This document shows, piece after piece, positions 45,701 to 57,094 of a stretch of DNA of 64,000 nt; position 1 is the stretch's first letter, and each line of letters starts with the position of its first letter. Position numbers and translations under genes: made by a program. The notes beneath the pieces were generated by a model. The model was not told where the DNA came from, did no database searches, and worked only from the letters and a program-made list of their open reading frames with translations. Source of the stretch: Owenia fusiformis (taxonomy: Eukaryota > Annelida > Polychaeta > Sabellida > Oweniidae); NCBI GenBank assembly GCA_903813345.2, contig CAIIXF020000005.1:11351375-11415374 (forward strand), given 5' to 3'.

Positions 45701-48700
45701 TTTGGTCCAATTTTTTCCTCCCATTGACTCCTATGTGAAGAAAACCTTGAATTTAGAACACTGAATTGTCATAATTGAAAAAATTAACCTGTCCATTCTG
45801 AGCACCTTTCATAAAATATCACATTACATGTTTCTTACAAATTTGCTCAAATATTTTTGAAAAATATTTGAAAAAAAAAACATTGAATGGTCTCAATCAT
45901 AAGTCTTTTGTGTTCACATTTCTTCAAAATCCAGAAAATTGTGAATGCGAAAACCTTGAAATGTGAACACCTGATCCAAACACTTTAAGCTGGTCCCAAT
46001 GGTGTTCGGATTAGACAGGTTTTACTGCACTGTATATATATTAGGCTATATATTTTGTAATTGCATGAAACCTCTGTCACCCCCTCCATCTTTGTTTGTC
46101 TAATAATAGATAATGAGGCAAGAAAAGTTTGACTCGGGGGGGGAAAAACTGCTATACTGGGCAAATGCCTCATAATGTTATGTACATTTTATATATTTCC
46201 AATGTTTCTATACTTTCAGGGTCACGCTGCACCAGGACTTTATGCTGCCTGGGTGGAAGCTGGCCTCCTAACAGAGAAAGATATATTGAACCTCAGGAAA
46301 ATTGACAACGATTTGGAAGGACATCCAACACCAGTAAGGACATTGTAGAATTATGGAGAATAAAAATCTCCACGTTAGGGTAGGCTTTCAAGATTTGGTG
46401 AACTTACCCCTGACATTTTAAACCATTAACCAACCTTATGTTATTGTATATTTCAAAAATACAAAATATTTCAGAGACTTAACTTCATAGATGTGGCTAC
46501 AGGATCCTTAGGGCAAGGACTCAGTTGTGCCGCTGGTATGGCATACACAGGGAAATTCTTCGACAAAGCTAGGTAAAGGCCAGTTCATTAAATAGAGGGT
46601 TTTTAAAGGAGATATGGTTGTTCAATGCATATTGCTTATACTTTTGCCATTTGAAATAACCATTCTTGTTGTCGTTATTACTTCTGCTGCTCTTTTCAGC
46701 TTGCTCCCAAAAGATTGCAATATTAACTGAAATCACTGCAATTCATAGAATAAAAACAACATGAAAATATGAATAAGTGATTGGATTAAGTAGATATTAT
46801 TTGATTTGAAAAAATCTGACTATTTCTTATGTGATTCAGCTATCGTGTGTATTGCATCATCGGGGATGGAGAAAGTGCAGAGGGTTCAATTTGGGAGGCA
46901 CTCTCGTTCTGCAGCCGCTACCAGCTGGACAATATAGTAGCCATCTTTGATATTAACCGTCTTGGACAGAGTGAACCTACAGGTCTACAACATGATATGG
47001 AAACTTACAGAGCTAGGCTAGAAGCCTTTGGGTATGTATAAGAAATCACATTAGCCGGTATGTATAAGAAATCATATTAGCCGGTATGTATAAGAAATCA
47101 CATTAGCCGGTATGTATAAGAAATCACATTAGCCGGTATGTACAAGAAATCACATTAGCCGGTATGTATAAGAAATCACATTAGCCTATTATTGCATGTA
47201 CTAATTGTTTATGACCTTTTTGTGAGAATGACAGTGAAAGCTATATTGAAATAGTGATTTTACTGATATTTCATAATCTGACATATGTAAATGTGCATTC
47301 ATTAATTTAAGGGGCATCAAAATTGTCCCATCCATCTGACTAAGCCTCTATAAGGATATGTGATGTGAATTTCAGCTGGAACACATATGTAGTTGATGGG
47401 CATGATGTAGGTACCCTGTGTAAGACATTCCACGATGCTTCAACCGTAAAGGGAAAGCCAACTGCCATCTTGGCCAAGACATTCAAAGGCAAAGGAATGC
47501 AAGGTGGGATTTTCTTAGATTTTAAAGCATTAGCATGGATTAGTGAATGTGTTCATGTAAAACATCTGGGGATCTGTATCATTTTAAAGCCCCCTTACAT
47601 ATGATCAAATCAACTAAAGAGAGCCTTGCAAATGGGCTAAATTGTCAATTCTGGCGATTGGAAAATCGTATTGTGAATTCGACCAGCTTATTTATGTATA
47701 CTCCCTGATAGGACCACAGCCTCATAGCGTGTATGTTTTCATAATAGGAATTGAGGATGAGGAGAACTGGCATGGTAAGCCCATGGGAGGAAAGGCAGAG
47801 TCCATGATAGAGGCAATCAAAGCTAACATAGTCAACCAGGGTCCACATACACTCACCATCCAAGCCCCAGTAGAAGATGCACCAGCTGTAGATATTACAA
47901 ACATTAAACTCTCTGACCCACCAGCCTACAAAAGGTCTGACAAGGTATTATGCTTTTCCAAGACTTATATTCTTATTTGTTCGTTTTGGTGAAAAATTGT
48001 AGGTTTTGTTGGCAGGAAATGACCAAATACTTATTTTCTTCATAATATTAAAAAGCTCCTTCCTTTTTGCATAACACCAGGCTTCTTTAAGAAAACAGAT
48101 AAGAGTCATTTTCATTCTTACGAAAAACGTAATTCAAAGTTCAATACCTGAATTGTTTCAAATCTTGCTGTTAAATTATACTGCATTTCACTCTGTTGTC
48201 TTATAATGAGAAATGATAAATTGTAACAAATATTGTAATTCAGGGTGAGTCCTAAATAGTATTGACTTTTCACGAGTAGATTCATCAACATTATTCATAA
48301 TCTTTATCCTAGGTTGCATCAAGACTGGCATTTGGCACAGCCCTTGCAAAACTAGGCAAGAACAACCCACATGTCATATCTATGGATGGCGACACCAAGA
48401 ACTCAACATTCGCACAGAAATTCAAGGTATATACTCTTCCTATAAACATTGTTGACTCTGATAAAACAAATGTCTATTATAAGATAACTGCAGCAAAATC
48501 GATCATGCAAAAACCAGAATGTTGACACATATAATCTGCAAATTTCGGAAAGCATCACCTTCAAGGAATGGTAATTCCACATTGCACAGAGTCCGGGGCT
48601 TAAATCCTTAATTCAAAGAACTGCCTCCAGATTACTGATTCTCCTCTGCCTTCCTTAACCTGAATTATTTTAATGATTTATTTCCATAGTAAATATAACT

Positions 48701-51225
48701 TACATCTATACATGTTGCCACTTTGCAGAACAGCATTATAAGTCACAAGTAAGGAAGTTGTAAAAAGAAAGTTGGCAATGAATTCGTTTGCTTAACCTGA
48801 ATTGTTTACATTTCTAGGATGCCCACCCTGACAGGTTTATAGAGTGTTACATTGCTGAACAGAATCTAGTTGGTGTTGGTATAGGTTGCGGCACTAGAGG
48901 GCGCACTGTACCATTCTGTAGCACATTCGCAGCTTTCTTCACAAGAGCATTTGATCAGATTAGGATGGGAGCTATTTCTCAGACAAATTGCAACTTTGTT
49001 GGATCCCATGCTGGCATTTCTATAGGTATGTGCATTATAGGGTTATCATACATGAATGCAGTCATGCACTGATTTTACATATAATGCATAGGTTCATTGG
49101 CGTAGCCAGGATTCGGTGACCAGGGGTTCTGTGTTTTATGTTATCCACAAATCTCCCCCTTCATTGGGGTTCCTCACATAAAACCATTTTTGTATTTTTC
49201 ATACAGGGTGGTCAAAAATGGTAACTCTGTATTTTCCTCATATCTTTTTGTCATTTTCAATTTCCTATTAGCCTACCATATTTCATGACCATCAGACTGA
49301 TGGTCACAATGTTACAACACTTTAAACAACATGCCCCAGGTGTGACCATCATCGCACTTAGGTAAACCTGCACAAGTTGTCTATGACCCAACTGCAATCC
49401 TCAGTATGTATGGCCTGAATGACAATTATGATCTCCTTTTTGAGGTCTGTAATTGTCCTGTCCTGTACACCTTATCTTTGGCATATCCCACAGGTAGAAG
49501 TCAGATAAGAACATTTTGGACGACGGTTGCAGGTTTGCCCAAAAGCACAATATTGACCTTTGGAGCATGTTGTTTAAGTGATGTAAACTATCGACCTGAT
49601 GGTCATGAAATATTGTAGGCTGGTAGAAGATTGAATGATGTACACTTGTACCAAATATCAGGGAGTGCTTTTCTAAAATGACAAAGATATAATGAAGGAG
49701 TGAAGGAGCAGTTTTACAGTTCATTTGCAATGAAACGATGAAATGAAAACAATGAGTATAAAAATGATTATACCAATTCTTATACCATGTTTTGCCAAAA
49801 GCAAATGATCCTAACTTTTCGCATTAAACCATTAAGATTTTGTACACATGAATTTAAATAGCTGTTCTTGACACCTAGGATTAAATGTCTATTCTTGTAA
49901 TTCTAGGTGAAGATGGTCCATCCCAGATGGCGCTAGAAGACTTAGCAATGTTCCGTACAATCCCAGGATCCACTGTGTTCTACCCCAGTGACGCTGTATC
50001 ATGTGAGAGAGCAGTTGAATTGGCAGCCAACCTACCTGGTGTCTGCTTCATCAGGACCAGTAGGCCAGCCACTGAACAGCTTTATGAGAATGAGGAACCT
50101 TTTGTCCCAGGGAAAGCAAAGGTTTGTTAAGTGACAATCCGTATATAGTGCACTGAAAACATTGAATTGTCTCATCATAGCTTGTTGTTATGTATAAGAT
50201 CACCAATCAACATGTTAAATCTAGTTTGAGTTCTGAGTAGCTGAGAACTGAAAATCTTTAGAAAATATATTTCTTTAAAATTTTGTTGAATTAATTACTC
50301 CTCTGTGTGCCTATGCATAAACTCTCTTTTTTGTTTAATAATACATGTAACACATTTTTGTTTACAGGTAGTCCGTAAAAGTGACACAGATACAGCATTG
50401 GTTCTGGGGTGTGGTATAACACTCCACATGGCCCTGAAGGCTGCCGATGCCCTTGCTGAATCAGGGATAAATGTACGTGTAATGGATCCATTCACACTGA
50501 AACCATTTGATGCTGAAGCTGTAATAATGAATGCTAAGGCCACTGGTGGGAAGATAGTAACAGTGGAGGACCATTACCCTGAAGGTGAGTGCTAAAAATG
50601 TTCATTGTTGAAATTGTGTGGGATGGTACTCCTCATGGGAAAAACCAAATCATAAATAAAAAAATAGAAATTTGGAAGGGATGTGAAACTATCTATTCGC
50701 TAGTCAGTTCGATATCTCAAATATTATACCAGTGTATGTGTTTCATAAGCATGGGTTTCTGTGGTTGATTTTACCAAAATTGCCTGTTTCTATGTTCAAA
50801 TTATAATTTCCAACAATTTTTATTTCAAAAATGAATGGCTTTTTGTTATTGTCTCAGACTTTTTTGTGGCAACGTTTAAAGTGTTCGGCCGTGAGAGTCT
50901 GTAACAAATGGCAGGTGGTGATATTTTGCATGTTAATGTTTATTCTAATTTGTAATCATTTCCTGTTGTCAGAAATTCTAATGAGACCCTTGAAGTGGAT
51001 TCCTTTATTGTTGTTAATAGGAAATACAGTATTATCATTGCTATTATTCCAGGTGGTCTTGGTGAGACTGTCATGTCAGCAGTGGCAGGGGAGCGTGATA
51101 TAGTTGTCAAGCAGCTAGCTGTTCCCAGGATACCTCGCAGTGGAAAGCCTGATGAGCTCTTTGAAATGTTTGGAATTAGCCCTAATCATATCACAAGAGC
51201 GGTTAAGGAGGTCATGAAAATGTAA
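42767..51225 (+). CDS. TKT: Transketolase
   Basis: Thiamine-diphosphate enzyme of the non-oxidative pentose phosphate pathway, moving two-carbon units between sugar phosphates in the cytosol. Twelve coding exons join in frame to 626 aa (human 623): 42767-42873, 44662-44779, 46220-46333, 46475-46572, 46840-47031, 47376-47503, 47748-47944, 48313-48426, 48818-49025, 49907-50121, 50368-50584, 51053-51225. Visible functional residues: His37 (NSGHPTS), His77 (GHAAP), cofactor motif GDGESAEG (from 154) to DINRLGQ (183-189), His261 (WHGKP), catalytic Glu370 (YIAEQN), and the pyrimidine-domain run [16 protein letters not shown]. The end reads [15 protein letters not shown], as in animal transketolases. 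The start fits: ATG in CAACATGG, and human begins MESYHKPD against MASYHCPD here. All residues needed for activity appear intact. Confidence 0.97.
43437..43755. mobile_element. MITE with ~50-bp TIRs in TKT intron 1
   Basis: AGTTGAATCCACAATTGTCT (about 43464) is mirrored by AGACAATTGTGGATTCAACT (about 43707-43726). The match extends outward to AGCATTCTTTT and inward past the GGCAGAAC block. No transposase; the 101-aa open frame across it is fortuitous. Confidence 0.6.
43984..44196. mobile_element. hAT-like MITE in TKT intron 1
   Basis: GTGATCTCCCCAG near the left and CTGGGGAGAACAC near the right are hAT-like ends. The interior contains several CACCCACTTGA- and CACCCACCTGA-type repeats. A clean 8-bp duplication is not evident. 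Confidence 0.5.
45656..46027. mobile_element. Pogo/Tigger-type MITE, ~370 bp, TKT intron 2
   Basis: TAGTGAAACCTGTATATCTG at the left and GATTAGACAGGTTTTACTG at the right are inverted, with repeats of (T)CTGAACAC inside. It lies 190 bp before exon 46220-46333. Confidence 0.65.
47032..47187 (+). repeat. Six tandem 26-bp units beginning at a TKT 5' splice site
   Basis: The unit is GTATGTATAAGAAATC + A(C/T)ATTAGCCG. Copies begin at 47032, 47058, 47084, 47110, 47136 and 47162. The first copy starts exactly at the donor of the exon ending at 47031, so every unit repeats the donor hexamer GTATGT. Read-through in frame hits TAA within three codons. Confidence 0.92.
49204..49705 (-). mobile_element. 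Truncated mariner-like element in a TKT intron
   Basis: The left end CAGGGTGGTC is kept; the right end is lost, but inner inverted arms remain (CCTACCATATTTCATGACCATC against GATGGTCATGAAATATTGTAGG near 49600). The minus strand has a short transposase scrap with SDFYLWD. Non-functional. Confidence 0.6.
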
Positions 51226-54200
51226 TCATTAACAGTCAAGGATTGAATAGTCAAGGAGACCACAGTTATGAACTGAACAATCAAAGACATCAGCTTTAGT
51301 GACTTACCAAATCTCATCAAACATTATTATAAACTGCACCCCTCCCCTCTAATTGTAATATGATATAATCTTCTTCAATGAGTTTCACTGTCTCGAACAT
51401 GGTGTCCACCATACTAGTGTTCAGAATTGATGTATCACCAGAGAACTAATACTAGTAATAACATTGACTTAACATGGTTAGAGTTGTAAAAGTTAAAATC
51501 AGGGGCACAAATAATAAATTATGTAGTCCTGTATTCTTAAATGTCTATATTGATTAGCAAGCCAGAGATATTAAAAAGAAACTTGTCTTCATGTCTTCCA
51601 TAGGCTGATAGGAGGGGACCATTTAGATTAAGGACAGTGTGTGGAGATAGAGCCCTAGGCTATACGTATCATTGGAGTAATGCTAATTGCATAAATACTA
51701 AATATGCATATGAAACTAGTCCTGCTTCAACGCCCTGGAACCCCCCCCCCCCCCATATGTACTTAAACAGTTGTAAAGTGGATAAGAGGGGGTCCAGTTC
51801 TTGAAGCAAGACTAATATGAAACATGTTATGGAATGTACAGTCTGTACATGTATGTAGTAGTTAAGTTTGGTTTTGATGCTCATTCTTGGGTCTCCTTAT
51901 ATAGAAATCATGCCAAAAATATCTTATTGTTAAAGCTTTAGAAGTAATAACAGTTTTTACAGAAATCTAGAGATTGATACTCAGATTTTCTATAGGACTA
52001 CTTAACGTATCATGAAAGGATGTGTCCGGATATATGCCCTTTTGGTCCCTCAGTCAAATGTATGTGAAATATGGTTTTTATTACTGTCCTAGTTATATTT
52101 GATAAGTATATTTACTTTTTCACGAGTTTTGATGCATAATTAACCCCCTGCTGAGAGTCGGAATAAGTATCTGAACAAATAAAAAAAGGGTCATTATCAT
52201 AGAAAAAACACCAATGGCAACATGTATGACATACAAAGAAGAAATAACTAAAGACCCATGAAGAATTAAAAAGAAAATCATATTTATGAAATGCATTTAA
52301 GGATTAAATTTTTTTTCAAATTTTTGAATTTCCCGCCAGTTTAATTTGAAGGGGGAAAACCAAGATGGCTGCCATTTTATGTAAGAAATATCAGAAAAAA
52401 AGTTGCTTCACTTTTAGTTTTCACAATGAGCACAGTTTTCCGGTTTAGGTTTTTTGACTGATTCTGACTCTTCATCACCAGGGTCATGTATAGAGATTAT
52501 AAAATTGAAACCGAAATGTTGTGCTCAGCATGAATTTGACTGAAATATGTGTAACTTTACCAACACAATTGAAATCCCAAAACTGGATGCTCAGTAACTT
52601 TGAGTGACTATAATCCCTTGATTACCCAGATAAACACTGATTCACTTATTCAGAAATACCATTCAATGTCTATACAAAGAAAGTAAGCAATGTTTTGGAG
52701 GATATGTTTCAAACTTTTTGTATAAATAATTAATTTAATATTTGCCATTGATTTTTTTCAATTCTGACACAGTGATATGCACTGTCTTTGATGCCAATAT
52801 TCTTCATCAAATGTGATACAAATTGATATTTTTGTACTCTCAGAAGAAGGATAAGATATTGAAGTTTAATAATATGTGTGATTGAGTTGGTTTTTCAGAC
52901 ATTACAAATTTCAATATTTTCTAAGTCGATACCCAGACTCATTCCCAGACTCATCCTTTCTTGTTGAATGTATATTTTCTATAGCTTATGGAAAGCTAGT
53001 TAAGTTCGAATCAGGGAAGCATACTTTATTTCAGTGAAGTTTTAGTTTTTACATGAATTTTACACCGAAATGAAGGGTACTTTATTCCATGTGTATAATG
53101 AACCTATATTTAAGACATACCTTGACAGGTAAGTTTTGTATTCCAAGGTGTATTCTATATACATCCTTGAGTTCAATGATAATCTTGATTTAGTAACTGT
53201 TGGGACTATGATTTCAATGTGATTTTTGTTACAATTTTGTACTTGCATGTAAATTATGCATGAACAATGAAGGTAATAAATATTGTAAGACCAAATTAAA
53301 ATACTCAAGAATGAAATCATGTTTTTCAATTTTTTGGGATTATTCACTCGCTAGTCATCTTCATGGCTCAGTAGACTTGGAGCAATTAAGGTAGTCGGCA
53401 GTTGGTGGATTCAGGGGTGGATCTGGGAACCAACAAGGGGGGACCCAAACTTCTGGTCTGAGGTGGCCCTAAAACCAAAAAGTGGGCCCAAATTTCGAAA
53501 ATTAGGCCTTAGAAGGCCCATTTATGACCAAAAAGGCCTACCTTTTGGGGCTTTTAGGCCTTTTTTGGCACAGGTTACATTGATTATGTGGTGTTAAAGG
53601 TAAAGGGTTAAAGCATCAAAAGGCAAGACTGAAATAAAAATGGTTTATTGGGGAGAAAACTTTCATGTTTTGGCTACATGACTATGCAAAAAATGTCTGA
53701 AAATATTGATTGGTTTGTCTATGCTGTTGATATACTTTTGGGTACATTTTTTGAGACACCCTATATTTGTACTTAATTTTGATGGACTTAATGAATTGTA
53801 TCCAGTAATGTCCTTTTTATTAATGTATTTTTGTTGCATTTCGGTACATAAATAACAACATATTAGAAAAAATACAAAAGTTGAAAAATGGTTTTGTGTC
53901 CAATAATAAAAAAAAAGTTAGTTACCTATGATTTTTATTTTCTTAATTGACTTCAATTATTAAATGTTCCAGTGTGCAAAAATAAAAGATCCGGTCATCA
54001 ATGGTGACCATACAATCTCTCAATACCACACTCCCCTAACATATAAGGGTTCAAAATGTTTTTTAGCTTCAGGAAAAAACAAAGTCATGGCATCTTCTTT
54101 TTGTTGTTAGGTTATAAACTGAAGCATAATTATGTCAGTCATTTTAATACAAAAATATATATTTACACTTAAGTTTTTTTTTATTTAATGTAACTATCCA

Positions 54201-54513
54201 ACATTAATATTAGAGGGTTGGCACTAAATACCCATAAGAGGAATATCAGTGCATATATCAAACATTGAAAATATTGTTCATTAAAAGCAAGAATTATAAC
54301 ATCATGCTACTTCAAGTAATAAAATATCAAAATATATACGATATTTGTGTGCTCAAAGATAATTCAAAAAAGTTATTTCAGGCCTCCGGGTATACATCCA
54401 TCAGAATATGAAGGACCAAGGCTTGCTTGAGCAGCCTTTAGCACAGAATATATATTATCCCAATGAATTTCATTCATTATAAGAATAAACAAATTCTATC
54501 CAGGCTATTTTGT
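51226..54513. other. TKT 3' UTR and intergenic DNA
   Basis: AATAAATTATG near 51512 is a candidate poly(A) signal. No further gene is seen. A purine/C-rich fragment with AAAAAGGCCTACC-like repeats (about 53400-53575) looks like a dispersed repeat. Confidence 0.4.
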
Positions 54514-54669
54514 TCACCTTGTGTCATTGTTGGCACTTCTTTTACATGATGCATGTACATTCATTCCAACAAGCATGGTTTTACATGTTTTGCATCTTCC
54601 GCTATTATCCTTCGTTCTGATTCGTTTGCGAGGTGAGTCTGGGGCAGTAGGTCGTCCCCCGTTATTATT
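54514..54669 (-). CDS. Possible orphan terminal exon (51 codons plus stop), function unknown
   Basis: After a good acceptor (TAACTTTTTAG|AATAAT on the minus strand) the frame reads NNNGGRPTAPDSPRKRIRTK, then GRCKTCKTMLVGMNVHASCK and stops at TGA (54514-54516). Basic residues followed by C-x2-C...H-x2-C give a zinc-finger-like look and are unusual for random AT-rich DNA. There is no ATG start, so it would need an upstream exon, which I could not identify. It could be part of a decayed transposon gene. Confidence 0.25.
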   Translation of the reverse strand, partial: NNNGGRPTAPDSPRKRIRTKDNSGRCKTCKTMLVGMNVHASCKRSANNDTR

Positions 54670-54749
54670 CTAAAAAGTTATAAGTTTTCAGTTAAAGTAA
54701 AGTATCATTTATATTAAATACCATTATAATAAAACATGATATCTAAGTA

Positions 54750-55546
54750 CAGGGTGGTCCAAAAAAATGGGACACTTGTATTTCAAAAATAAATATTGAT
54801 TTTCTCGATGAAAACATGTCATATACCAATTGATAGGGAATTAACTCATCTTTAATTTGGTATATCATAAGTTTAAATTTATTATAATATCTGTCAACCA
54901 GCGTCCATAACATAAATGACCTCATTTTCGTTTCAAAACGGGTTTTCCAAAACTTGCAAAAACGAAGTTTACATAAACAGACGTTCAATATGTCCACCAT
55001 TTTGATCAATTGTAGCCCTCAATTTTGGCCTAAACTGGTCAATAGCATCATTGATATGCTGTTGAGACAATGAATTTCACTTCTCAATAATTCTGTCCTT
55101 AAGGGACTGAATAGATGGATGTAAAGGATCTATGGTACACTAATTCTGTTAGTTCTCCCCATATGTGGAAGTCGCAGACTTTGGGTGATCGGGTGATCTG
55201 GGGAGGCAGTGATTAAGGGGGGATGAATCTAGGCACATTTTCTTTTAAACATTTGACACTCTTGTGGGATCTATTGATTAGAGCCCCATCTTGTTAGAAA
55301 ATGTAATGATTCCAAAATGAGCTCATATCAGAATGGTCCAAAAACAACATAATTGGATCATCCGATATCAATGTCTGTAACAACGACATATTGGGAGAAT
55401 TATCAGAATTGGTTTATCATAAATCCCTTACATCTACTCAGTCCCTTACTAAGGATAGAATATCAATGATGCTATTGACTAGTTTAGGCCAAGAAAATCA
55501 ATATTTATTTTTGAAATATGAGTGTCCCATTTTTTGGACCACCCTG
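54750..55546 (-). mobile_element. Mariner-like element, 797 bp, internally deleted
   Basis: CAGGGTGGTCCAAAAAAATG and CATTTTTTGGACCACCCTG ends, flanked by TA. The inverted repeats run about 60 bp (AAATAAATATTGATTTTCT). Minus-strand fragments in the middle may be transposase remains, but no catalytic block is intact. Confidence 0.7.
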
Positions 55547-55564
55547 TATATTTAATGGCCGCGC

Positions 55565-56855
55565 CTGGAGAGCCTTAAAGTTTAAGGCTCTCTAGCCAAA
55601 ATGCTAAAGAGCCTTAAAATTTAAGGCTCTTTAGCATTTTGATAGCCAATTCTGCTAGAGAGCCTTAAAGGAATTACAGGCTACAGAAATGACGAAATAT
55701 TGCTTCTGGGACAAGATCAAATGACTTTGACATATTCTATACCCAACCTATTTTGTAATTGAACAATCAGCACAAATATACATACCATATTAGCAGATAT
55801 CGGACAAATTCAAAAAGAAATTTTTTTTGATCGATAAAATCACTGATTATTAAACCGGAAGTGTCTTCTCTGAGGTCCGCGAAGATGAAGAAGATAACAT
55901 AAACATATAAAGATCACAGTCATTTCAACTAACTTTGCCGTCGATTTGATTTACATGGTTTTAAATGATCTTCTAATGCTATACTATTCTTCTATTAGTA
56001 CTGTTTTGACTTCCCCACTTCATAAAAAAAACATTATCACTTTTTGCTCGACTTATAAATTTACCTCCGGTCTACCGAGAGAAATAAAAGAATGTTTTCA
56101 ATCCTCAGTCTAAATTTGGCTTTTTAAAGGTTCAAACATCGATTTTGAAAAGTAAATGTTTGATTGTTTCATGTTCATGCATATATCGAAAATATATGTC
56201 TCTGGTTCACCAGAGAAGGTGTAAGACAAGGCAATCACATATAGCCAGAAAAATGTTATTTTTTCCATTTTATCCACTATAAATCGCAACGTCCGTTTAG
56301 TAAAGATTTTGATGTATAGACATTTATTGATGGATTGGAGGCTAGGATAAAAATGTTGTTGTTGTGTTGCATAAGCCGCTGTTTCCTCGACAGTTCACCT
56401 CTTGTACTGTAAATTTTCTTTGTGCTCTCTCATGTTCTTTTAAAAATTCTCACTTGTGAGGAAAATATTATGCAAAAATAGCAAAGCCAATACAAGTGAT
56501 TAATTTCATTAAACATTGACGATTGAGCGATGGAGCAAGCCCAAGAATTCTAGAAAAAAATGTGTACATAATTTCCGGGCCTCATAGAACAAACTTCCGG
56601 CTTGTTATTCAAAATAAAAAGTGCTCCGTCAGGGAATCGAACCCACGCCGCAGAAGTGGAAAGCGAGCACCCTAACCACTATACCAGAGTGTTTTACCAT
56701 GACAGAAAAAATCTTTTTGCAACTCTATATTGATATACAATTATAAACACAAAGGCTCTCTAGCCAAAACACTATGTTCACAGCTAAATAGCCTTAAATT
56801 TTAAGGCTCTTTAGCATTTTGGCTAAAGAGCCTTAAATTTTAAGGTACTCCAGAC
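55565..56855. mobile_element. ~1.3-kb element with hairpin (palindromic) ends
   Basis: Left: GGAGAGCCTTAAA/TTTAAGGCTCTC hairpins followed by GCTAAAGAGCCTTAAA/TTTAAGGCTCTTTAGC. The right end (56750-56855) repeats the same hairpins and finishes with CCTTAAATTTTAAGGTACTCCAGA. The outer ends are inverted (CTGGAG.../...CTCCAG). The interior holds a tRNA-like sequence and no long frame. The family is unknown. Confidence 0.5.
56625..56695 (-). tRNA. tRNA-like sequence (pseudogene or SINE head)
   Basis: On the minus strand TAGTGGTTAGGGTGC resembles the internal A box and GGGTTCGATTCCC is a perfect B box/T-loop, spaced as in a tRNA. The acceptor stem (GACGGAGC at the 3' side) has no matching 5' partner and the anticodon stem is poor, so this is probably a tRNA pseudogene or the head of a SINE. 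Confidence 0.4.
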
Positions 56856-57094
56856 ACTTCGATATTTAATACACATGCATAGGATACAAAAAAATCACAT
56901 GGTGCCTTTTTAATGTTATAATCAGTGCATTTCGTTTTCTGGAACCAACTTATCTCGAATTATGTAAGCTTATTCTAACCTCAAGGAGAATTTCTTTCTA
57001 ACCCAAAGGAAAATTTCGGTTTCATTGCTAGGTATTATTTAAACTGTACTTTTACTAATTTAATTACTGAAAAGTATAATTTACCTTTGCTTCA

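Noticed and set aside
47642-47904. Frames on both strands around TKT exon 47748-47944
   Set aside because: The plus frame is the exon plus intron read-through; the minus frames are its antisense.
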